From the NCBI GenBank assembly GCA_964464375.1, contig CAYXFU010000009.1, positions 43,490-107,489 on the forward strand: a stretch of 64,000 nucleotides of DNA. Direction: 5' to 3'. The position numbers and the translations under genes are program-made. Positions within the stretch are counted from its first letter, which is position 1; each line of letters opens with the position of its first letter. Under the pieces are notes generated by a model. The model ran no database searches, was not told where the DNA came from, and saw nothing but the letters and a program-made list of their open reading frames with translations. Shown piece after piece: positions 27,390 to 35,560 of this stretch. This DNA is from CAIOZA01 sp964464375. GTDB lineage: Bacteria; Bacteroidota; Ignavibacteria; Kapaibacteriales; UBA2268.

Positions 27390-27428
27390 GTTTTGGTATT
27401 CATCAACAATTATATGGCAGAGTTAATA

Positions 27429-27456
27429 ACAAGCCCTTCGGGATGGAAGGGCTTGT
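27429..27456. repeat. 11-bp perfect inverted repeat, possible terminator
   Basis: ACAAGCCCTTC pairs exactly with 27446-27456 across a 6-base loop. It sits at the broken edge of the RAYT remnant and 17 bases after the secreted protein's stop in minus-strand sense, so it could end that transcript. Confidence 0.6.
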
Positions 27457-27472
27457 ATTTCAAATAACAAAA

Positions 27473-27952
27473 TCACGCTTCACCATTTATCATGAAATTA
27501 TAATACTTATTCTTTTTTAAGCTAATCTTTAATTGAAAATAGCATTTACCTCCATCTAAAACAATAATAATACCATTTTCCCAATTATTTATTTCGGATG
27601 ATGTTAAACAAATGCAATTCACAAATATTTCCTTTTCACCTTTAGGATTAATTACTGGAATTAATTGTATTTTATAATTCGATAAATCAATTTCATAATT
27701 TTTTTGATTTAGAGTATTTTCACTAGCATTTTTTAAATGATAGTCAGAAATTGCTTTTCCAATTAATATATAGATTGACTCAATCTCTTGTTTATTAATG
27801 TCAGAAGGTTTATATTTTTTATTAAATATTAATCCATTATCCTTGTCAAATTTCAGAATTACATATTGGTTTGAATCAATCGAAATATTTTCTGATTTTA
27901 TTTGAATAAAACAAAAAAGGAAGACAAATATAAAAATTAATTTTTTCATCAA
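27473..27952 (-). CDS. Secreted protein of unknown function
   Basis: This 159-aa protein has a signal peptide (about residues 1-20, ending IKSE). The mature part has no enzyme motif I recognise. The C-terminal half, with INPKGEKEIFVNCIC, a DGGKCYFQLKISL segment and YYNFMINGEA, looks like a family of small Bacteroidota secreted proteins, but I cannot name it. AGGAG lies about 8 bases before the start, and Met2 is an alternative. Its base composition is richer in A and T than the housekeeping neighbours, and a RAYT remnant lies beside it. Confidence 0.65.
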   Translation of the reverse strand: MMKKLIFIFVFLFCFIQIKSENISIDSNQYVILKFDKDNGLIFNKKYKPSDINKQEIESIYILIGKAISDYHLKNASENTLNQKNYEIDLSNYKIQLIPVINPKGEKEIFVNCICLTSSEINNWENGIIIVLDGGKCYFQLKISLKKNKYYNFMINGEA

Positions 27953-28091
27953 TGACTCCTGCGTTAATTATTATTTCCCTTACACCACCGGAGATACTAC
28001 TCCCCACTCATCTACCACAGAGATATTGCTTGGTTTGCTTTTATACTGTTACTTAATTCCTAATTTCAATATTTACTTTTGAATTTTTCTA

Positions 28092-29618
28092 CTATCTGAT
28101 TTTTTTCTTCTTTTTCTTTTCGAAGAATGAATTATCCTTTGAATCTTTCTTGCCTTCTTTTTTTCCTGAACTATATCTATCTCTTCCGGAATCCCTTCCA
28201 TAATCTCTGCCGGAATCACGTCTTCCCGAATCACGACCTCCAGAATCACGACGTTTTGAGCGGTCATTCCTGTCTGATCTGTCGTGGTATCTGTCTTCAA
28301 TAACTATTTTGCTGTCAAATCCATCATTTCGTGCATCTAATGTTATTTTCAGAAGAGCCGCTGCTATATCCATAGAATTGTAATCTTCACCCATCATTTC
28401 TTCAGTTAAATTTCTGTACTTCTTTAATGATCCTTTTGCGATTATCGGTTTTATAGTTTCGAAGATTGTTTGAATTCTTGTTTCATCAAGATCTTCCATT
28501 GTTGGAATTAATCTCTTTTGGAGTTTAACGTTATTTGATCTTTCGATTCTCTGAAGATTGTACATTTGTCTTCCGGTAACAAATGAATAAGCTGCACCAG
28601 TTTTGCCTGCACGACCGGTTCTGCCGATTCTGTGTATGTAATCCTCATCATCCTGAGGAAGATCATAATTGAAAACTGCCTCAATGTCATTAACGTCAAT
28701 TCCTCTTCCTGCTACATCGGTCGCCACAAGAATTTCAACTGATCCGGTACGGAATCCACCCATTACTTTCTCACGTTGTCTCTGATTCATATCGCCATGC
28801 AACCCATCTGCAAAATAACCTCTCGTTTTGAGTATATCAACCAGTTCATCAACTTGAGAGCGAGTATTACAAAATACTAGGGCGAGTTTAATCGAATGAT
28901 AATCAATTAATCTGGCAAGTGCTTCAGGCTTTGCACTGGCATTAACTTCGAAATAAAACTGATCAATCTTTGGAGCATGAAGTTTATGGTGAGTAACATC
29001 AATTCTAACTGGATTCTTCTGGAATCGCTTCATCAGTTTCATTATTATTTCCGGTAATGTTGCTGAGAACATTACTGTCTGCCTATATTCAGGAGTGCCA
29101 CTCAAAATTAATTCTATATCTTCTCTGAAGCCCATGTCCAGCATTTCATCTGCTTCGTCAAGGACAACAAATTTAATAGAATCTAGCTTGATTGAGCCTC
29201 TGTGAATATGATCTATAGTTCTTCCGGGTGTGCCAACAATAATTTGAGGATTCTTCTTTAATGCTTTAAATTGCCTGTCAATTTCTTGTCCTCCATATAT
29301 AGCAAGAACTGACATTCCTTCTTTATAGCGCATCAGTTTTCTGAATTCCTCTGTAACCTGCATCACTAATTCACGTGTAGGGCAAAGGACGATTGCCTGG
29401 ATATAATTCAGGTTGGTGTCTATCATTTCAATAGTTGGGATAGCGAATGCTGCTGTTTTACCTGTTCCTGTCTGAGCGTGACCGATAATATCTTTCCCTG
29501 CCATAATACTGGGTATTGCCTCAGTTTGAATCGGTGTGGCTTCCTCAAAACCCATCTCAGATATTGCCTTAATCATTGCTGGAGAGAGATTTAATTCTTC
29601 GAACTTAAACTTATTCAT
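28092..29618 (-). CDS. DEAD-box ATP-dependent RNA helicase
   Basis: This 508-aa helicase has the Q motif near residues 28-35, Walker A AQTGTGKT at 48-55, PTREL, DEAD (VLDEADEMLDMGF), SAT, and motif VI HRIGRTGRAGKTG. It likely remodels rRNA or mRNA. The C-terminal tail, from about residue 440, is a low-complexity run of Arg, Asp, Ser and Gly (repeated RDSGR units) ending in a poly-Lys stretch. Such tails bind RNA in CsdA/DeaD- or RhlE-type enzymes. No DbpA RNA-binding domain is visible. Confidence 0.93.
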   Translation of the reverse strand: MNKFKFEELNLSPAMIKAISEMGFEEATPIQTEAIPSIMAGKDIIGHAQTGTGKTAAFAIPTIEMIDTNLNYIQAIVLCPTRELVMQVTEEFRKLMRYKEGMSVLAIYGGQEIDRQFKALKKNPQIIVGTPGRTIDHIHRGSIKLDSIKFVVLDEADEMLDMGFREDIELILSGTPEYRQTVMFSATLPEIIMKLMKRFQKNPVRIDVTHHKLHAPKIDQFYFEVNASAKPEALARLIDYHSIKLALVFCNTRSQVDELVDILKTRGYFADGLHGDMNQRQREKVMGGFRTGSVEILVATDVAGRGIDVNDIEAVFNYDLPQDDEDYIHRIGRTGRAGKTGAAYSFVTGRQMYNLQRIERSNNVKLQKRLIPTMEDLDETRIQTIFETIKPIIAKGSLKKYRNLTEEMMGEDYNSMDIAAALLKITLDARNDGFDSKIVIEDRYHDRSDRNDRSKRRDSGGRDSGRRDSGRDYGRDSGRDRYSSGKKEGKKDSKDNSFFEKKKKKKIR

Positions 29619-29718
29619 TTTATAGGACCTTTATGTGTGTGTAATCCAATTAATTAATGATTTAAGGAGAAGAATTTAATCATTAATACTATTTTTGAAT
29701 TTTGTAACAAATTTTTTG

Positions 29719-30453
29719 CTACTTAGAAATTAATATATTTACAACAGTTCCCTTACTGGCAATCTCTCCAGCTTCCGGTGATTGATTAACAACCGTATTC
29801 GAAAGATACGTCTCATGTCTGACTGTATTTACGGATCCAAGTTGTAATCCAGATTCCTGAAGAATTTTCTGGACATCATCGATTCTCTTTCCGATTAAAT
29901 TCGGAATCTTAACTTGTGCTTCCGATCCTTTGCTCACCACCAAATCAATTGAATTTCCATAAGGAATACTCTTGCCAGAAGGTGTCAATTGACTTATCAC
30001 TGTGTCAGAACCTAAATTCTCAGAGTTTTGATAAGTTACTGTTCCAACTTCGATTCCACGATTCTTCAGGGTTACTCTGGCTGTTCGGTATGGCATACCC
30101 ACAACATAAGGTACAGTAACAAGTTCCATACCCTTGCTTACTGAAAGATAAATACTCCTGCCTGATTTTACTTCTGACCCAGCTTTTGGAACTTGACTCA
30201 AAACTGTACCGGCAGGTGATTTTTCATTATATTGTTCATTAACTTTTGCTAACGATAGTTTATTCTGAATAATCAACTGCTCAGCTTCAGCAAGAGTTTT
30301 ATTCTGTAAGTTTGGAACTGTAACATTGTCCTTATCGTGTATAAGTGCAGGAAGAATCAGCTTGTCAACAATTATGACTAGCAGAATTATCGTAAAAATA
30401 AATCCTACGGTTACACCAAGATACTTCAGGACTGTTCTAAAATTTTCATTCAT
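29719..30453 (-). CDS. Membrane-anchored protein with three PASTA domains
   Basis: This 244-aa protein has one membrane helix (about residues 12-35) and three PASTA repeats (about residues 41-108, 112-180 and 181-244), seen as VPNLxNKTLAEAExLI and VPYVVGMPYRTARVTLK units with VSKG ends. PASTA domains bind peptidoglycan muropeptides and usually sit on Ser/Thr kinases or penicillin-binding proteins. No kinase or transpeptidase domain is attached here, so it is a stand-alone PASTA protein. Predicted location is inner membrane with the repeats outside. The cell-wall role is inferred. Confidence 0.87.
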   Translation of the reverse strand: MNENFRTVLKYLGVTVGFIFTIILLVIIVDKLILPALIHDKDNVTVPNLQNKTLAEAEQLIIQNKLSLAKVNEQYNEKSPAGTVLSQVPKAGSEVKSGRSIYLSVSKGMELVTVPYVVGMPYRTARVTLKNRGIEVGTVTYQNSENLGSDTVISQLTPSGKSIPYGNSIDLVVSKGSEAQVKIPNLIGKRIDDVQKILQESGLQLGSVNTVRHETYLSNTVVNQSPEAGEIASKGTVVNILISK

Positions 30454-30584
30454 CTGAGAATCGTAAAAAATTTTGATAACAAAGATAAATATAAACTAAA
30501 CAAAAGAATAAAAAAATATTTAATTACTCTATGTAAAAAAAATTTATTAGATTGACGATTTATTCTTTTATCTGTTTGGTAACT

Positions 30585-31187
30585 TTGAACGAAAATAAGA
30601 AAATATCGAATTTAGAGGATGTTGAAACAGTAAATCGCATATTAAATGGCGATTCGGAAGCCTTTGCTATTCTACAGAAAAAGTATAAGAGAATCATTGC
30701 CTCTCTCATCAGAAGAATGATTAAGGATGAAGATGATGTTATGGATCTCACTCAGGATACTTTCATAAAAACATATAATGGACTGTCAAAATATCAGAGT
30801 AGTTATTCTTTTTCTTCCTGGCTATTTAAAATTGCTTCAAATACTTGTATAGATTTCCTTCGCAAAAAACGATTTGGTTTTGTTTCCATTTCTCAAGGTT
30901 ATGGAGATTCTGAAGATGGTGGAGAGCTCGAAATTAAAGATGATTCATATATCCCTGACATGAATGTATTAACTTCAGAAAGAAGAAAAGTCCTTCTCGA
31001 AGCAATAGAGCAACTTCCTGATAATTACAAAAAAATCATCAAAATGCGTCATGGAGAAGAATTAGATTACAGTGAAATTTCCGAAAAACTTGGGATTCCT
31101 CTTGGTACAGTAAAAGCACATTTATTCAGAGCAAGAAAAATTCTTTACGATCAGTTGAAAAATCACAAATATCTATTCAATGATTAA
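30585..31187 (+). CDS. ECF-type RNA polymerase sigma factor
   Basis: This protein (about 200 aa) has sigma region 2 (DVMDLTQDTFIKTYNGL, then FSSWLFKIASNTCIDFLRK) and region 4 (LPDNYKKIIKMRHGEELDYSEISEKLGIPLGTVKAHLFRARK), with the helix-turn-helix that reads -35 elements. No in-frame ATG exists before region 2, so the start is a TTG, at 30585 or possibly at 30576 or 30552. No anti-sigma gene is adjacent. It faces a divergent PASTA gene and converges with the DnaJ gene. Target genes cannot be inferred. Confidence 0.86.
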   Translation: MNENKKISNLEDVETVNRILNGDSEAFAILQKKYKRIIASLIRRMIKDEDDVMDLTQDTFIKTYNGLSKYQSSYSFSSWLFKIASNTCIDFLRKKRFGFVSISQGYGDSEDGGELEIKDDSYIPDMNVLTSERRKVLLEAIEQLPDNYKKIIKMRHGEELDYSEISEKLGIPLGTVKAHLFRARKILYDQLKNHKYLFND

Positions 31188-31198
31188 GCGCAAAAAAT

Positions 31199-32149
31199 TT
31201 ATCTTAAACTCTTCAATTGTTTGAACAGTTCCAATTCTTTAGCAGTAAGTTTTTCTGGTAATTTTACATGAAGAGAAACAAATAAATCTCCCCGGTCTCC
31301 GCTTTTGTTATACTTTGGCATACCCTGACCTTTAATCAGTAAAACCTTTCCATTAGGAGATTCGGGTGGGATAACAAGCTTCAATGTTCCGCTGAAAGTT
31401 GATATTTTAGTCTCACCACCAAAAATGAACTTATACAGATCAATGTCAAGATCAAGAAATAAATCATTCTCAATTCTCTTTAGCTTAATATGTGGGATCA
31501 CTTTGAGGTTTATATATAAATCTCCATTTGAGCTGTTTCTTCCGGGTTCACCCTGCCCGGACAACTTGAGTTGTTGTCCATCCTTTATACCCGGCTTTAT
31601 TTTTAGATCAATCCTTTGCCCGTTAACTTCAATCACTTTATTGGTACCTTTGAATGATTCTTCAAAAGTAACTTCCAAGTTAGTAACCAAGTCGTTACCT
31701 TTTTTTGTAGGTCCAGTGGAACGGCTGCCTCTTGCTTGTCCTGCACCAGTATGACCACCAAAAATTTTCTCAAAAAAATCAGTAAATCCGCCACTCCCGC
31801 CGGTTGAACCAGAAAACATATCGTTTATATTCCCATACCCCTGATTGCTCTGCGGTCTTCTGGACGAATTATCATACCAATTGTTCCAGTCAAATTGATC
31901 ACTATTCCCGCCGGATTGTCTGTATCTGTTGTATTGAGAACCTAAAGTATCATATTTCTTTCTTTTTTCAGCATCGTGGAGCACTTCATAAGCTTCACTT
32001 AAATCTTTGAATTTCGACTCTGCTTCTTTATTACCGGGGTTATTGTCAGGATGAAATTTCTTAGCAAGCTTTCTGTAAGATTTTTTTATTTCATCAGCTG
32101 TTGCAGTTTTTTCGACACCAAGTATTTTGTAATAATCTTTAAAATCCAT
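31199..32149 (-). CDS. DnaJ/CbpA-like J-domain co-chaperone
   Basis: This 316-aa protein has an N-terminal J domain (DFKDYYKILGV, with the HPD motif in KKFHPDNNPGN). A Gly/Ser/Phe-rich linker follows (about residues 75-130), then the two C-terminal substrate-binding beta domains. The zinc-finger region of true DnaJ is absent, so it is of the CbpA (type II) kind. It stimulates the ATPase of DnaK. I chose ATG 32149, because the 15 upstream residues do not match the J domain family start. No dnaK is in the window. Confidence 0.9.
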   Translation of the reverse strand: MDFKDYYKILGVEKTATADEIKKSYRKLAKKFHPDNNPGNKEAESKFKDLSEAYEVLHDAEKRKKYDTLGSQYNRYRQSGGNSDQFDWNNWYDNSSRRPQSNQGYGNINDMFSGSTGGSGGFTDFFEKIFGGHTGAGQARGSRSTGPTKKGNDLVTNLEVTFEESFKGTNKVIEVNGQRIDLKIKPGIKDGQQLKLSGQGEPGRNSSNGDLYINLKVIPHIKLKRIENDLFLDLDIDLYKFIFGGETKISTFSGTLKLVIPPESPNGKVLLIKGQGMPKYNKSGDRGDLFVSLHVKLPEKLTAKELELFKQLKSLR

Positions 32150-32253
32150 TCTATACCTATTTATTTTGCTTGTTATAGACGAAAAATTCCACATTTATGA
32201 TAAAAGAGCAATCCATTTTCAGGATTGCTCAAAATTTCAAATAAAATAAACAA

Positions 32254-33465
32254 CTACATATATCTGTGGATCATGCCTTCCTGTTTCTTGAATTTCGGCT
32301 GATATTCCTCCACTGGTCTTCCGAAGCAAATACCCATTCCTTCGTACAATGATATTTCATCCAGATTGACAAATCGTTGGATAATCGCTTCAGCCGTCGG
32401 GATATATGTAATATAATCATGTTCAACTCCAACTACTGTAACTCCGCAAATATCCTTTTTTAATAAATGAACAGCTGCGGCTCCGGCTTGTTTGCCAAAA
32501 GCAACATCATAAGCACTAGTATCGCCTGCTCTTACAAGATGTCCTAGTGAAACCTCTCTGATTTCCGGATACATGTAGATATCTGGTATATATATCCCCA
32601 TTTCCTGCAAGAAAGCATGCCAATCCGGATCCTGATGCATGTAGCTTTCGAGCTGTGACCTGACATAACTTGCCCCACCTGTCAATCTCTGATGACCAAA
32701 TGAGTCAGATCCCTTATTGGCATCCATGAAGTACTTACCCTCTTTATCCTTAATTCCCTCAGCTGCAACTATGATATAAGTAGAACCCTTGACATCGCTG
32801 TTCTTAAGTCTTGTCATGTAGGTTTTTTTAAAATGCTCATAAACGACTTCGTAGTCAACTGGAATTTCTGGTATGAGAACGCAGTCTGCATCAGCTCCGA
32901 CTCCACCTCTGAAAGCAGTATGACCGGCATATCTTCCGAAAACTTCGATGACTAAAGCTCGGTTGTGAGTTAGACCTGTAGTTCTCAAATCACGAGTGAA
33001 GGATGCTATCCGGTTTATAGTAGAATCCCCACCGACAGAATATGTCTGAAGATCCAGATCCATCGTCTTCGGAACATGAATACATTTTATTCCGTTGTTA
33101 ATTAAATCGACAACAACTGAGCCTGTGTCATCTCCACCTGCGATAACAAGAGCATCAATCTTATGCTTTGCTAAACCTTCTTTTATCTGATTATATTTAT
33201 TCGGGTCATTGATTTTGCTGATTTTAACTCTGGAGTGACCTGCTTCTGAACCTGCAACACCCGAAAGAATTTTATCTGATCTTATCCAATCAAAAATATC
33301 CAGTTCTATGTCTTTTAAATTATACAACCCTGCGTAACCATTAGGTATCAGAAAACATTCGATACCCGAAAACTGTGCCACACGGGTAGCTCCGAGGATA
33401 ACGGCATTAAGTCCACCACAGTCTCCGCCACTGGTTATAATTCCAATCTTTTTAATTTCAGCCAT
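32254..33465 (-). CDS. 6-phosphofructokinase, with PPi-type active-site residues
   Basis: This 403-aa enzyme phosphorylates fructose 6-phosphate in glycolysis. The N-terminal GIITSGGDCGGLNA is the nucleotide-binding start. Residues 110-114 read GGDDT, with Asp113 where ATP-dependent enzymes have Gly. Residues 132-138 read PKTMDLD, with Lys133 where ATP-dependent enzymes have Gly. These two residues are the known marks of PPi-dependent phosphofructokinases, which work reversibly. The usual TIDND reads TMDLD here, but both aspartates are kept. The RVKISK block and length fit the family. Donor use should be treated as predicted. Confidence 0.9.
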   Translation of the reverse strand: MAEIKKIGIITSGGDCGGLNAVILGATRVAQFSGIECFLIPNGYAGLYNLKDIELDIFDWIRSDKILSGVAGSEAGHSRVKISKINDPNKYNQIKEGLAKHKIDALVIAGGDDTGSVVVDLINNGIKCIHVPKTMDLDLQTYSVGGDSTINRIASFTRDLRTTGLTHNRALVIEVFGRYAGHTAFRGGVGADADCVLIPEIPVDYEVVYEHFKKTYMTRLKNSDVKGSTYIIVAAEGIKDKEGKYFMDANKGSDSFGHQRLTGGASYVRSQLESYMHQDPDWHAFLQEMGIYIPDIYMYPEIREVSLGHLVRAGDTSAYDVAFGKQAGAAAVHLLKKDICGVTVVGVEHDYITYIPTAEAIIQRFVNLDEISLYEGMGICFGRPVEEYQPKFKKQEGMIHRYM

Positions 33466-33602
33466 GTAATCTCCAGTTTATTTAATCGTTAGAATACTAA
33501 ACTTACAAAATTAATAAACTAATCTTAATATCATTTAACAATAATCTTTAATTTAATTATTAAAAATAACTTAATTTTGTTTTTTTAATTTTGAACAATC
33601 TG

Positions 33603-34418
33603 ATGAGCAAAACAAATCCAATTGGTGTATTCGATTCCGGAATCGGCGGACTTAGCGTTCTGAAGCAATTTCTGAGATTTCTTCCGTATGAAAGATATAT
33701 TTATCTTGGTGACACTGCTCGTGTTCCCTATGGAAACAAATCTCCCGAGACTGTTATCGAATACAGCCGTGAAGCATCAAAGTTTCTGTTAGATAAAGAT
33801 GTTAAACTGATTGTAATAGCTTGCAATACTGCATCTTCTGTTGCTCTCGAAGCTGTTAGGGATTCTGTTGATGTACCTGTTCTCGGAATGATCTTTCCTG
33901 CGGCACAGGCTGCTCTCAGAGCCTCTGCCAGCGGTAGAATCGGTGTGATCGGTACAAGAGCTACAGTCGCAAGTAAAGCTTATGAGATTGCCTTGAATAA
34001 ATTGTCTGAGAATAGAGAATTAAATATTTTCCAGCAGGCTTGTCCTTTATTTGTTCCCATTGTCGAAGAAGGTTGGTTAAGGCATCAGGCTACAAGAATT
34101 ATCGCTGAAGAATACCTTAAAGATCTTAAAGAAAAGGACATTGATACTTTAGTTCTGGGTTGCACTCATTATCCGTTATTATCTCAGATGATTTCTGATA
34201 TTATGCCCGGGATTAATCTCATTGACTCCGGCGAACATGCCTCTGTCAATGCTATTCGCGTTCTAGGGGAAACTGGGATGTTGGCAGACGAACGTGATGA
34301 GTACAATTTCACTCCTGAAATGGAATTTTATGTAACGGATATTCATTCAACATTCTACGAAGTTGCTCAAAGATTTCTCGGAATAGATGTTGAATCTCCA
34401 AAGAAAGTTATAATCTAA
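33603..34418 (+). CDS. murI: Glutamate racemase MurI
   Basis: MurI makes D-glutamate for peptidoglycan. The 271-aa protein opens with NPIGVFDSGIGGLSVLK. The two catalytic cysteines are Cys74 (IACNTASS) and Cys187 (LGCTHYPL), as in the family. I chose ATG 33603 rather than TTG 33591. holA follows only 2 bases downstream, so the two genes form one transcript. A TAATTTTG box at 33572-33579 may be its -7 element. Confidence 0.95.
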   Translation: MSKTNPIGVFDSGIGGLSVLKQFLRFLPYERYIYLGDTARVPYGNKSPETVIEYSREASKFLLDKDVKLIVIACNTASSVALEAVRDSVDVPVLGMIFPAAQAALRASASGRIGVIGTRATVASKAYEIALNKLSENRELNIFQQACPLFVPIVEEGWLRHQATRIIAEEYLKDLKEKDIDTLVLGCTHYPLLSQMISDIMPGINLIDSGEHASVNAIRVLGETGMLADERDEYNFTPEMEFYVTDIHSTFYEVAQRFLGIDVESPKKVII

Positions 34419-34420
34419 CC

Positions 34421-35500
34421 ATGTCACAGATTGAATCAATACAAGCATTAATCAAATCAGGAAAAATTCCACCGATATTATTGTTATTTGGGGAGGAAAA
34501 TTTTCTTTTGGAAGAAGATTTCAATTCTCTTCTTCTGCATTTGCTTCCAACTGATGAATCGAAATTTGATTTCGAAGTAATTGATGCTTCTGAATCAGAT
34601 TTTAACAGAATCGTTGATTCGTGCAGTTCATATCCTTTTGTTAATTCTCATAGAGTGGTTGTGGTTAATAATTTTGATGTTCTTGCAGACAAGCACTCCA
34701 AAAAAGATGGACAGCATGCAGGATTCCAAAAATATATGGATAATCCTACATCATCGACCTGTCTGATCATAAAAGCAGAGCTTGATAGCTTGTTTGGAGT
34801 AAGTGCCGATTTAAAGAATAAAAAGCAGGAAGCAAAAGCAAAGAAGAAACTTGATTCTCTTAAATTCCCATTTTTAACAATGATAAACAAACATTCCTGG
34901 ATAGAATATCCAAAGGTAAGTCAGGGAAATATTTCTGCTTGGGTAAAAGATAGATTTAAAAGTTTTGATAAAACAATCGACACTATGGCTGCTGAATTTC
35001 TTATCGCAAATTCTGATCTTGTACTAAGAAATCTGGCTGAGGAAATCAATAAAGTTATACTCTATATTGGTGATAATAAAAATGTTACTGCCGACGACAT
35101 GGCAGAATCAATTGGTAAATCAAGGCATTACAATGTGTTTGAACTTCAGAAAGCTGTCGGAGCACGCAATCTTGCATTGGCAATCACAATCCTTCAAAAT
35201 ATGTTAGCTACAGAAAAGCAGGAAATCCTGATTGTAACAATGATTTCACGTTATTTTATTTCTCTTTGGAAATTGCTGGAAGCACAGCAGGATTCTTCAA
35301 ATCAGTTCGATCTTGCAGGTAAAATCGGCATCAGCCCATATTTTGTTGCTGAATATCAGGAAGCTGCCCGTCGTTATTCTTCAAATGAAATAAATCGGGC
35401 AATAAAACTACTAACTGAAGTAGATTATAAATTAAAATCAAGCTCAATTCCGGCTTTGTTTCTACTGGAAAAGCTTTTTATCGGAATTATGGAAAAATAA
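34421..35500 (+). CDS. holA: DNA polymerase III subunit delta HolA
   Basis: HolA is the delta subunit of the clamp loader, which opens the beta clamp. The 359-aa protein begins with SIQALIKSGKIPPILLLFGEENFLLEEDF, the family start, then an AAA+-like N-domain. The C-terminal collar has LKSSSIPALFLLEKLFIGIM. It lacks a working ATPase site, as is normal for delta. It follows murI with a 2-base gap. Confidence 0.9.
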   Translation: MSQIESIQALIKSGKIPPILLLFGEENFLLEEDFNSLLLHLLPTDESKFDFEVIDASESDFNRIVDSCSSYPFVNSHRVVVVNNFDVLADKHSKKDGQHAGFQKYMDNPTSSTCLIIKAELDSLFGVSADLKNKKQEAKAKKKLDSLKFPFLTMINKHSWIEYPKVSQGNISAWVKDRFKSFDKTIDTMAAEFLIANSDLVLRNLAEEINKVILYIGDNKNVTADDMAESIGKSRHYNVFELQKAVGARNLALAITILQNMLATEKQEILIVTMISRYFISLWKLLEAQQDSSNQFDLAGKIGISPYFVAEYQEAARRYSSNEINRAIKLLTEVDYKLKSSSIPALFLLEKLFIGIMEK

Positions 35501-35560
35501 ATTTTAGAAATTAACTCAAGTTGAAAATTAACAATTAAATGTATTAAATAAGGTTTTTGT

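Larger units (their letters stand above)
27108..27422 (-). pseudogene. Decayed RAYT (REP-associated Y1 transposase) remnant
   Basis: The minus strand has an open frame of 104 codons without a start. It follows an in-frame stop at 27423-27425. Its end reads GLTVWQRNYYEHIIRNEKELYQI, then YIEYNPLNWKDDEYNK: the C-terminal part of REP-associated tyrosine transposases, with the catalytic Tyr in WQRNYYEHI. The frame starts at CHIIVDEY, just after the place of the HUH motif, so the N-terminal two thirds are lost. The middle part is filled by two REP palindromes that are translated in frame. It is flanked by hypothetical genes and is surely inactive. Confidence 0.8.
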
